Of a stretch of 5,420 bases of DNA, positions 1 to 4,835 are shown in pieces; within the stretch, counting starts at the first letter, position 1, and each line of letters opens with the position of its first letter. A program made the position numbers and the translations under genes. The DNA comes from JBDNIO01 sp041688215 (GTDB taxonomy: Bacteria; Pseudomonadota; Gammaproteobacteria; Nevskiales; Salinisphaeraceae), in assembly GCA_041688215.1 (NCBI GenBank), contig JBDNIO010000052.1:1-5420 (forward strand). The letters are read 5' to 3'. The notes under the pieces are model-generated. The model did no database searches. It had not been told where the DNA came from and was given only the letters and a program-made list of their open reading frames with translations.

Positions 1-14
1 CTCCCTCTCCGCCA
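1..14 (+). tRNA. 3' end of a tRNA-Ser-like gene, cut by the window edge
   Basis: The first 14 bases, CTCCCTCTCCGCCA, read as the 3' half of a serine tRNA acceptor stem, discriminator G and encoded CCA. Only this tail is inside the window, so the anticodon and identity cannot be verified. A strong stem-loop follows immediately, as is common after tRNA genes. An identical 15-mer, including the following T, recurs at 173-187 at the end of a non-tRNA hairpin module. The fragment could therefore be either the end of a genuine tRNA-Ser or the end of another copy of that module. Confidence 0.4.
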
Positions 15-54
15 TATTTAACAAGCCGGTTCAAAGAGCCGGCTTGTTAAATAT
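14..54 (+). terminator. 16-bp perfect stem-loop, probable terminator after the tRNA-like end
   Basis: Positions 14-29 pair without mismatch with 39-54, around a 9-nt loop (30-38). The stem has a GC-rich top (AAGCCGG/CCGGCTT) and an AT-rich base (ATATTTAAC/GTTAAATAT). There is no long T run, so the downstream U-tract is made only by the TTGTTAAATAT arm. The position directly after a tRNA-like 3' end suggests transcription termination, possibly in both directions, or 3' processing. The pairing is directly visible; the termination role is inferred. Confidence 0.45.
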
Positions 55-60
55 CGTATA

Positions 61-186
61 GTGACTGGATTGGAACCCGAGGAGAGGGTTCGCGTAAATT
101 CGCAGGACAGCGAATTTAAACTGCCGCAGGCAGGCCCGTAAGGGCGAGGTACATGGATGTACCGAGTTATACCTCCCTCTCCGCCA
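61..186 (+). repeat. hairpin-array module ending in a tRNA-Ser-like 3' end
   Basis: This non-coding stretch is a chain of short perfect hairpins: 73-78/86-91, 95-103/110-118 (9 bp, loop AGGACA), 121-125/129-133, 134-137/142-145 (loop GTAA) and 148-153/158-163 (loop TGGA). GGAGAGGG at 81-88 can also pair over 8 bp with CCCTCTCC at 175-182, enclosing the last four hairpins and leaving 3' GCCA, which resembles a tRNA acceptor stem. The GAGGGTTCG at 84-92 also resembles the 5' side of a tRNA-Ser T arm. No D arm, anticodon arm or intact TTCRA T loop is present, so it is not an ordinary tRNA. It may be a dispersed tRNA-associated repeat or a structured small RNA. I do not recognise a named family. 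Confidence 0.5.
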
Positions 187-187
187 T
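173..187 (+). repeat. second copy of the 15-bp tRNA-end sequence
   Basis: CTCCCTCTCCGCCAT here is identical to positions 1-15, at a spacing of 172 bp. Direct repeats of tRNA 3' ends are typical attachment-site (att) footprints, but the 157 bp between the copies hold no integrase or gene. A duplicated repeat module is at least as likely as an att scar. The identity is seen directly; the origin is inferred. Confidence 0.5.
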
Positions 188-192
188 TTTCT

Positions 193-237
193 TATAATCT
201 GGTCCGTTTTTGAGTGAAGCTATTGCGGCCATATTTT
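193..237 (+). promoter_or_regulatory. candidate promoter(s) for the SRP RNA gene
   Basis: TTGAGT at 210-215 and TATTTT at 232-237 are separated by 16 bp and would start transcription around 243-246, about 10 nt before the mature SRP RNA. Each hexamer matches the sigma-70 consensus at four of six positions. A perfect TATAAT also stands at 193-198, but the matching -35 position (about 170-175, TACCTC) is poor. It would give a leader of roughly 50 nt needing 5' processing. Both are proposals from sequence alone. Confidence 0.35.
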
Positions 238-254
238 TCAGGAAACCCGTTTAT

Positions 255-369
255 GGTGGTCCGCGTCGGTTCCCCCGCGACGATAAGCTGTGAACTCCGT
301 CAGGCCCGGAAGGGAGCAGCGGTAACGGCTAACTCGGGCGCGAGGGTGTGGCTGGCGTGGGCCGCCACC
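255..369 (+). ncRNA. ffs: 4.5S RNA, bacterial signal recognition particle RNA (small type)
   Basis: This is the RNA scaffold of the signal recognition particle. It binds Ffh and helps deliver nascent membrane proteins to FtsY and the Sec translocon. The diagnostic tip is clear: the GGAA tetraloop at 308-311 closes a CCC/GGG stem and is flanked by the conserved asymmetric-loop strands GTCAGG (299-304) and AGCAGC (315-320), outside which CCG 297-299 pairs with CGG 320-322. The ends close with GGTGG (255-259) against CCACC (365-369). The length of about 115 nt and the internal segment CGGTTCCCCCGC align well with the E. coli 4.5S form, which lacks an Alu domain. Exact 5' and 3' ends are estimated from the terminal helix. 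A location just upstream of dnaX is familiar in proteobacteria. No clear intrinsic terminator follows. Confidence 0.93.
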
Positions 370-545
370 TTGTTACGTGAGGCGAAAGGCGTGAGGCATG
401 AGGCGGATTTGCGTGCAGTGATAGGCGTGAGGCGTGAGGCGGAATTCGAACGAAGCTTACGGGTTCGCCATAATCGTCAGGTGCATAGCTCTCATTTTGA
501 ATCCGCCTCAAAACGTCCTAACATCCCCCCCGCCTCACGCAACAG
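370..545 (+). repeat. non-coding spacer with GTGAGGC heptamers and inverted repeats before dnaX
   Basis: No gene is supported here. The heptamer GTGAGGC occurs at 377-383, 391-397, 427-433 and 434-440, with a variant ATGAGGC at 398-404. Reverse-complement copies lie near dnaX. GCGTGAGGCGG at 432-442 is perfectly complementary over 11 bp to 530-540, and TGAGGCGGATT at 399-409 is perfectly complementary over 11 bp to 500-510. The two pairings interlock, so they would be alternative folds or a pseudoknot. The 530-540 arm ends 5 nt before the dnaX ATG and contains no good Shine-Dalgarno sequence. The spacer may simply be degenerate repeat DNA, or it may form a 5' leader that influences dnaX translation. 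Confidence 0.55.
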
Positions 546-2147
546 ATGACCTACCAGGCCCTGGCGCGTAAATGGCGGCCGCGCGATTTCTCCGAACTCG
601 TGGGCCAGGTGCATGTCGTGCGGGCACTGACGCATGCCTTGTCGCAGCAGCGCCTGCATCATGCGCTGCTGTTTTCAGGCACACGCGGCGTGGGCAAAAC
701 CACGTTGGGCCGGATTATTGCCAAGTGCCTGAATTGCGAAAATGGCATATCCGCCACACCCTGTACCGAAAACCTGTGCTCGGCCTGCGCGGAAATAGAC
801 CAGGGGCGTTTTGTCGATCTGATTGAAGTCGATGCGGCCTCGCGTACCGGCGTGGATGACACGCGCGAGCTCATGGAGAACGTGCAATACGCGCCGTCGC
901 GCGGCCGCTACAAGGTGTATTTGATCGACGAAGTGCACATGCTCTCCAAGCATGCGTTTAACGCCTTGCTGAAAACGCTGGAAGAGCCGCCCCCACATAT
1001 TCAGTTTCTGCTGGCGACCACCGACCCGCAAAAACTGCCGATTACCGTACTTTCGCGGTGTTTGCAGTTCCCGTTAAAACGGCTGCCCCCCAAGGATATA
1101 GCGGCGCAACTGGATAAAATTCTGACCGCTGAAGGCGTGGCCAGCGAGCCCGCAGCGCTGGTGGAAATCGCGCGCGCCGCCGACGGTAGCATGCGCGATG
1201 CCTTAAGCCTTCTGGACCAGGCCATTGCTTTTGGCAACGGCAGCCTGAGCAGCGAAACCGTGCTCGATATGCTCGGCAGCGTCACCCGTACTTCGCTGTA
1301 TGCCATTCTTGCGGCCATTGCGGTGCGCGATGGCAGTGCGCTGATGCAGGCGCTGCATAAGCTGGACGAACAGGCCCCTGACTACGCGCAGGTGCTGGAG
1401 GGCATCGCCAGTGCCTTGCATACGCTCGCCTTGCTGCAAATGGTGCCGGACGCGCCGCTGGATGAAGCCGAGAACTGGAATGATCTGGCGCACAGCATGG
1501 CGCCTGAGGATGTCCAGCTTTATTACGATATTGCACTGGCCAGCCGGCGTGATCTTGACTGGGCGCCCGACCCCAAAAGCGGAGTAGAGATGGCTTGCCT
1601 GCGTATGCTGGCTTTTACGCCGGTAGCGGATGCTAAAGAGCCCCCGCCGGCTAAAGCCCAGGCAAGGCCAAGCGCGCCCAAGCCCGAGCCAAAGCCCAAG
1701 CCTGAAGTACAACCTGCGCAGCCGCCAGAGGCGCAAGTGCAGACGTCAGTTGAGTCCGCATCTGATTGGGACGCTCTGGTCGCGCGTTTGCCCCTGCGCG
1801 CAATGGCAGCGGAACTGGCGCGTAATTGCGTTTGCAATAGTCTGGATGCGGAACAGATCGAACTGGAATTGCCGGAAAGTCTCAAACACCTGCTAACCGA
1901 TAACGCCAGGCGCCAGGTGCAAGAAGCCTTGCAGCAACAGATATCACCGGGCCTGAAGCTCAGGATTACCCTGGGCACAGGCGAGGGCGCCTCACCGGCC
2001 AGATTGGCGCAGGACCGGGCGCAGGAAAAGCAGGCACAGGCGCGCCGTGCGATTGCAGAAGACGAGATGGTGCAGACCCTGCAGAGTAAACTGGGCGCCA
2101 AGGTGCGCGACGATTCGATCCAGCCGGAAGGCGACGACAATACCTGA
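546..2147 (+). CDS. dnaX: DNA polymerase III tau subunit (clamp-loader ATPase)
   Basis: DnaX is the motor subunit of the clamp loader that opens and places the beta clamp; its tau form also ties together polymerase cores and DnaB helicase. The 533-aa protein starts with the family-typical MTYQALARKWRP. It has Walker A GTRGVGKT (45-52), a zinc module with C64, C73, C78 and C81, Walker B LIDEVHML with D128/E129, sensor 1 LLATTD (155-160), the arginine finger in SRC (R171) and sensor 2 GSMRDAL (R217). Domain III runs to about 357, then a Pro/Lys/Ala/Gln-rich linker (about 362-400) and a tau-type C-terminal domain (about 405-520). It is shorter than the 643-aa E. coli protein. No A AAA AAG frameshift heptamer or long A run is visible in the linker, so a separate gamma form is not predicted by that mechanism. 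The ATG has no clear Shine-Dalgarno. It heads an apparent operon with ybaB and recR. Confidence 0.97.
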   Translation: MTYQALARKWRPRDFSELVGQVHVVRALTHALSQQRLHHALLFSGTRGVGKTTLGRIIAKCLNCENGISATPCTENLCSACAEIDQGRFVDLIEVDAASRTGVDDTRELMENVQYAPSRGRYKVYLIDEVHMLSKHAFNALLKTLEEPPPHIQFLLATTDPQKLPITVLSRCLQFPLKRLPPKDIAAQLDKILTAEGVASEPAALVEIARAADGSMRDALSLLDQAIAFGNGSLSSETVLDMLGSVTRTSLYAILAAIAVRDGSALMQALHKLDEQAPDYAQVLEGIASALHTLALLQMVPDAPLDEAENWNDLAHSMAPEDVQLYYDIALASRRDLDWAPDPKSGVEMACLRMLAFTPVADAKEPPPAKAQARPSAPKPEPKPKPEVQPAQPPEAQVQTSVESASDWDALVARLPLRAMAAELARNCVCNSLDAEQIELELPESLKHLLTDNARRQVQEALQQQISPGLKLRITLGTGEGASPARLAQDRAQEKQAQARRAIAEDEMVQTLQSKLGAKVRDDSIQPEGDDNT

Positions 2148-2177
2148 ACGATCCGCCCCTGACTTAACGAATTTCTC

Positions 2178-2190
2178 GAGGATATTTATG
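2178..2190 (+). promoter_or_regulatory. ribosome binding site fixing the ybaB start
   Basis: GAGGA at 2178-2182 lies 5 nt before the ATG at 2188. This decides against the longer in-frame reading that begins at 2047 inside dnaX, because the protein from 2188 begins exactly like the YbaB family. Confidence 0.85.
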
Positions 2191-2514
2191 AAAGGTGCAA
2201 TTGGTAAATTGATGCAGCAGGCCCAGGAAATGCAGGGCAAGATGCAGCAGGCGCAAGATGAACTTGCGCAAATGGAAGTCACCGGCGAAGCCGGCGCCGG
2301 CCTGGTAAAAGTAGTTATGACGGGCAAACACGAAGTGCGCGCCGTGAATATCGATGCCAGCGTATATGAAGAAGATCGCGAGATTCTGGAAGACCTTATC
2401 GCCGCCGCGTGTAACGACGCCGTGCAGCGTGTGAACCGGGAAACCCAGGAAAAAATGTCTACTCTGTCCGGCGGCATGAACTTGCCGGCCGGCATGAACT
2501 TTCCAGGCATGTAG
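2188..2514 (+). CDS. ybaB: YbaB/EbfC-family nucleoid-associated DNA-binding protein
   Basis: This is a small dimeric protein that binds DNA along the nucleoid and is nearly always encoded between dnaX and recR. The 108-aa sequence has the family's N-terminal amphipathic helix rich in Met, Gln and Lys (about 3-30, with MQQAQEMQGKMQQAQDEL). A central beta-sheet core follows (about 31-55, including VTGEAGAGLVKVVMTG), then a C-terminal helix with EEDREILEDLIAAACNDA (about 61-79). The tail is Gly/Met/Pro-rich and ends PGM, as is common in the family. It begins 40 nt after the dnaX stop and ends 21 nt before recR, which supports co-transcription. The neighbourhood has led to suggestions of a role in replication or recombination, but the biochemical role remains ill-defined. 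The length is typical and nothing appears broken. Confidence 0.95.
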   Translation: MKGAIGKLMQQAQEMQGKMQQAQDELAQMEVTGEAGAGLVKVVMTGKHEVRAVNIDASVYEEDREILEDLIAAACNDAVQRVNRETQEKMSTLSGGMNLPAGMNFPGM

Positions 2515-2535
2515 AACCGGATAATCCTGCCAGGT

Positions 2536-3132
2536 ATGCAATTTGCGCCGTCCCTGAATCGTCTTATCGACGCCCTGCGCTGTTTGCCGGGCGTGGGTGC
2601 GAAAACCGCGCAACGCATGGCTTTTCACATGTTGCAGCGGGATCGGGATGGCGGCCGGCATCTGGCCGATGCGTTGACTAATGCACTGGAAAAAATTGGC
2701 CACTGCGCGCGTTGCCGCATGTTTAGCGAAGATGAGATGTGCGAAATTTGTCGCTCGCAGCGGCGCGTTGCCGATCTGGTGTGCGTGGTCGAGTCTCCCG
2801 CCGATGTGATGGCGATAGAACAGCACACCGATTTTAACGGCCAGTATTTTGTCCTGATGGGCCATTTGTCGCCCATCGACGGTATCGGCCCGCAGGAGCT
2901 GGGCCTGGACAAACTCGCAGCCCGCCTGAAATCTGCTGAGATCAGGGAAATAATCCTGGCGACAGGCTCCACAGTTGAGGGCGAGGCCACCGCGCAATAC
3001 ATCGGCGAGCTCGCCAGTGAACGCGGCGCAGCGGTCAGCCGCATCGCCCACGGCGTGCCGATGGGCGGAGAACTCGAATACGTGGATGCCGGGACTTTGA
3101 CCCAGGCATTTACCGGCCGCCGGCCACTATAA
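2536..3132 (+). CDS. recR: Recombination mediator RecR
   Basis: RecR works with RecO and RecF to displace SSB and load RecA on gapped single-stranded DNA in the RecFOR repair pathway. The 198-aa protein shows, in order: the helix-hairpin-helix region with LRCLPGVGAKTAQRMAFHML (14-33); a Cys4 zinc finger with C57, C60, C69 and C72; a Toprim domain (about 80-175) beginning LVCVVESPADV with E86; the STVEGEATA segment (145-153); and the C-terminal GVPMGGELEYVDAGTL (173-188). Length and all zinc ligands are normal. The residues before TVEGEAT are GS where many homologues have NP, a mild variation. The start is set by homology, because AGG is only 1 nt from the ATG and no well-spaced Shine-Dalgarno is visible; translation may depend on ybaB translation ending 21 nt upstream. 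The E. coli neighbour htpG is absent; a repeat and then a convergent gene follow. Confidence 0.97.
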   Translation: MQFAPSLNRLIDALRCLPGVGAKTAQRMAFHMLQRDRDGGRHLADALTNALEKIGHCARCRMFSEDEMCEICRSQRRVADLVCVVESPADVMAIEQHTDFNGQYFVLMGHLSPIDGIGPQELGLDKLAARLKSAEIREIILATGSTVEGEATAQYIGELASERGAAVSRIAHGVPMGGELEYVDAGTLTQAFTGRRPL

Positions 3133-3165
3133 AGCGGCTCTAATAACGCCTCAGGCAACAAAATA

Positions 3166-3242
3166 GTCATTCCGGGATCGCGTAGCGAGACCCGGAATCC
3201 ACGCTATGCCAAAGCATGGATTCCCGCTTTCGCGGGAATGAC
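3166..3242 (+). repeat. dRS3-like palindromic dispersed repeat between recR and rsgA
   Basis: The element is bounded by the 8-bp inverted repeat GTCATTCC (3166-3173) and GGAATGAC (3235-3242). Inside are two hairpins: TTCCGGG/CCCGGAA (3170-3176/3191-3197), capped by a nested TCGC/GCGA stem, and TTCCCGC/GCGGGAA (3221-3227/3232-3238) with loop TTTC. Positions 3220-3239 fit ATTCCC-N8-GGGAAT exactly, the pattern known as dRS3 in Neisseria; similar repeats are scattered in many proteobacterial intergenic regions. It lies between convergent genes and could slow or end transcription from both sides, but no T tract follows either hairpin, so it is not a classic intrinsic terminator. Confidence 0.75.
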
Positions 3243-3281
3243 AACGATGAATTGAGGGATTATTTACGTAACACCACACAA

Positions 3282-4217
3282 CTAGCCTGAACTAGCCAAA
3301 CGCGCCGCCAGCTCACAAAAACTTCGATAACGACGCTCGGATACCTGGCCTTCGGCCACGGCGGACCTTAGCGCACACTGCGGCTCATTCAGATGCCGGC
3401 AATTATTGAATTTGCAGCGCCCGGTGTAATCCGCAAATTCGACGAAGCCCAGCGCCAACTCTGCCGCGGACATGGGCCATAGTCGAATATCGCGCACGCC
3501 GGGCGCGTCGATAATCCAGCCAGGCTCAAATAAACCGGACTCGGATAAGCCAGAACCAGGTAAACCAGAACCAGGTAAACGATAAAGCCGTGATGCCGTG
3601 GTGGTATGCCGGCCGCTGTCGTTGGCTGCGGATAGGGCGGCAGTGCGAGCGTCGATATTGGGAATCAGGGCATTGATCAGCGAGGATTTGCCGGCGCCCG
3701 ACAATCCGGCCATCACAGCTTGGCGCTGGCCTAGGTATTCCTTGAGATTTTCCAGCCCAGTACCTGTATGCGCGCTGCAGGCCCAAACCTGATACCCGAG
3801 CTGCTCGAATTCTTGGGCGACTTGACGCCAGTTAGTCCAGTCCTGCGCATCACACTTGTTCAATACAAGACAGGCTTCCAGCCCGCACAAGGCTGCGATG
3901 GCCAGGTAACGGTCTATTTGGGCTGCCGAGGTGCGCGGCGCCGGCGCGGCTACAACCAGCATCGTGCTTATATTTGCGGCTACGGCGCGTTTTTGTGTGG
4001 CCTTGTCCTGGCGCCAGAGGCAGCTTTTGCGTGGGGCAATGGTCTCAATGATGGCCTCGTCGGCCTGCGCTATGAATTGAACGCGGTCACCACATAACGG
4101 GCGCAATTTTCGATTACGCAGCAGGCCACGGTGGAGCACCCGGTCTTCAGTTTCCAGCAACTGCCGTCGCCCGAAGGTTGCGACAACGGTTGCGGGTCGC
4201 AGCGTTGTGTCAGTCAA
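3282..4217 (-). CDS. rsgA: Ribosome small-subunit maturation GTPase RsgA
   Basis: RsgA binds the 30S subunit late in assembly and hydrolyses GTP to release maturation factors. The 311-aa protein has an N-terminal OB-fold (about 8-65) and a circularly permuted GTPase domain: G4 NKCD (120-123), G5 SAH (148-150), G1 GLSGAGKS (171-178), G2 within HTTTASR (204-210) and G3 DAPG (237-240). A C-terminal zinc knuckle C-X4-C-X-H-X5-C follows (C268, C273, H275, C281). Four pentapeptide units (LPGSG, LPGSG, LSESG, LFEPG; 214-233) are inserted just before G3, encoded by a 15-bp minisatellite. The start is TTG at 4217. The preceding in-frame codon is a stop and no ATG lies near, so it is the most upstream possibility. 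It overlaps the dehydratase gene by 8 nt and has no good Shine-Dalgarno, which suggests translational coupling. The gene converges on recR. Confidence 0.95.
   Translation of the reverse strand: MTDTTLRPATVVATFGRRQLLETEDRVLHRGLLRNRKLRPLCGDRVQFIAQADEAIIETIAPRKSCLWRQDKATQKRAVAANISTMLVVAAPAPRTSAAQIDRYLAIAALCGLEACLVLNKCDAQDWTNWRQVAQEFEQLGYQVWACSAHTGTGLENLKEYLGQRQAVMAGLSGAGKSSLINALIPNIDARTAALSAANDSGRHTTTASRLYRLPGSGLPGSGLSESGLFEPGWIIDAPGVRDIRLWPMSAAELALGFVEFADYTGRCKFNNCRHLNEPQCALRSAVAEGQVSERRYRSFCELAARLASSG
3521..3580 (-). repeat. 15-bp minisatellite (four units) inside rsgA
   Basis: Positions 3551-3565 and 3566-3580 are identical 15-mers (CAGAACCAGGTAAAC on the + strand). 3536-3550 and 3521-3535 are diverged copies, matching at about 9 and 10 of 15 positions. 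The unit is a multiple of three, so each copy adds five residues without a frameshift, giving LPGSG, LPGSG, LSESG and LFEPG in RsgA. Identical neighbouring units suggest a recent slip or unequal-crossover event. Confidence 0.85.
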
Positions 4218-4545
4218 CTAATTTGTCAATTTTCGCGGCGCTGATGAAGTCATTTTCAGACAGCCCATCGATGGCATGGGTAGTGAAGAAAATGTGGCAG
4301 TTTTTGTAACCAAAGGTTATATCCGGGTGGTGGTTTTCGCTATGCGCAATCCAGGCTACGGCGTTTACGAATGCGGTAGTGCGGTAGTAATTCTTGAATT
4401 CGAAATCACCGGTAATGGTATTGGCATCCTCCGCGAGTTGCCATTTATCGGATAACTGTTGCAAGTGGCTTTTGGCCATTTCGGCGTCCATGGGCTCGGT
4501 GCCACCTTCGCAGGGCGCGCAGTGTTTGTTTGCGAGATCATTCAT
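4210..4545 (-). CDS. phhB: 4a-hydroxytetrahydrobiopterin dehydratase (pterin-4a-carbinolamine dehydratase, PCD)
   Basis: PCD dehydrates 4a-hydroxytetrahydropterin to quinonoid dihydropterin, recycling the cofactor of aromatic amino-acid hydroxylases. The 111-aa protein has the family signature: NHHP at 71-74 with catalytic-type H72 and H73, then TTH with H90, then D99. These spacings equal those of H61, H62, H79 and D88 in the rat enzyme. The N-terminal CAPCEGG (9-15) is typical of bacterial members. I chose the ATG at 4545 over a TTG two codons upstream (4551), because AAGAG (minus strand, 4552-4556) sits 6 nt before the ATG and would touch the TTG. No phenylalanine hydroxylase gene is in view; PCDs also occur in genomes without such hydroxylases, where a role in molybdopterin metabolism has been proposed. 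It is the first gene of an overlapping pair with rsgA. The symbol phhB is used by homology only. Confidence 0.92.
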   Translation of the reverse strand: MNDLANKHCAPCEGGTEPMDAEMAKSHLQQLSDKWQLAEDANTITGDFEFKNYYRTTAFVNAVAWIAHSENHHPDITFGYKNCHIFFTTHAIDGLSENDFISAAKIDKLVD

Positions 4546-4573
4546 ATTCAACTCTTGTTCGTAAAGTCATATT

Positions 4574-4732
4574 GGACTGCTGAAAAACACAGTTTTTCGA
4601 CAGTCCCCACTTGGCACAGGGATGTGCCAACATTTTCATGCGCTGTAAGTGCTTGAAAATGCAGCAACCAGAAAACAGCGTTTTCTGGTTGCGTCGATGA
4701 AAAAGTCCAAGGATGGACTTTTTCAGCAACCC
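4574..4732. mobile_element. MITE-like non-autonomous element built of hairpins
   Basis: The element is about 159 bp with imperfect terminal inverted repeats: GGACTGCTGAAAAA at 4574-4587 and the complement of GGGTTGCTGAAAAA at 4719-4732 match at 12 of 14 positions. Internally there are successive hairpins: 4574-4579/4601-4606 extended by 4582-4588/4592-4598; TTGGCAC/GTGCCAA (4611-4617/4624-4630); CATTTTCA/TGAAAATG (4631-4638/4653-4660); a 13-bp perfect stem (4664-4676/4680-4692); and a 12-bp perfect stem (4698-4709/4714-4725). It has no coding capacity. A convincing target-site duplication is not visible; CATA at 4568-4571 and 4733-4736 is at best suggestive. It resembles miniature inverted-repeat elements that depend on a transposase elsewhere; I cannot name the family. 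Confidence 0.6.
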
Positions 4733-4835
4733 CATAGGGCAAGACTAACATTTACGTCAAAAGCAGGCGCCCGTATTGGACGCCACTAGACCGCACGCGC
4801 ACAATGGCCACCAATGCAAGTCTTGGGAATAGGGT

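Noticed and set aside
81..186. Possible intact tRNA gene because of the acceptor-like 8-bp stem plus GCCA
   Set aside because: No D arm, anticodon stem-loop or T loop is present; the internal hairpins have loops AGGACA, GCA, GTAA and TGGA. It is reported as a tRNA-end-mimicking module instead.
61..186. CRISPR-like array
   Set aside because: The hairpins have different sequences and there is no repeated unit with regular spacers; no cas gene is present.
214..549. Open reading frame of 111 codons on the + strand
   Set aside because: It runs through the SRP RNA and the repeat spacer into the dnaX start, with a non-ATG start and no family resemblance.
1570..1580. CCCCAAAA as a possible frameshift site in dnaX
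   Set aside because: In the reading frame (GAC CCC AAA AGC) it does not form an X XXY YYZ heptamer and lies upstream of the linker, within domain III.
1203..1736. Open reading frame of 177 codons on the - strand within dnaX
   Set aside because: It is a shadow of the GC-rich dnaX codons, rich in Arg, Gly and Leu, without a recognisable domain.
1992..2618. Minus-strand open reading frame spanning the dnaX-ybaB-recR junctions
   Set aside because: It overlaps three well-supported genes and shows no motif or plausible ribosome site.
2164..3051. Open reading frame of 295 codons on the - strand
   Set aside because: It is antisense to ybaB and recR, whose frames are fully conserved; the His/Arg-rich translation resembles no family.
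4698..4732. Hairpin with T5 as an intrinsic terminator upstream of orn
   Set aside because: The T run is inside the stem and is followed by CAGCAACCC, not by a U tract; it is better explained as a terminal hairpin of the mobile-like element.
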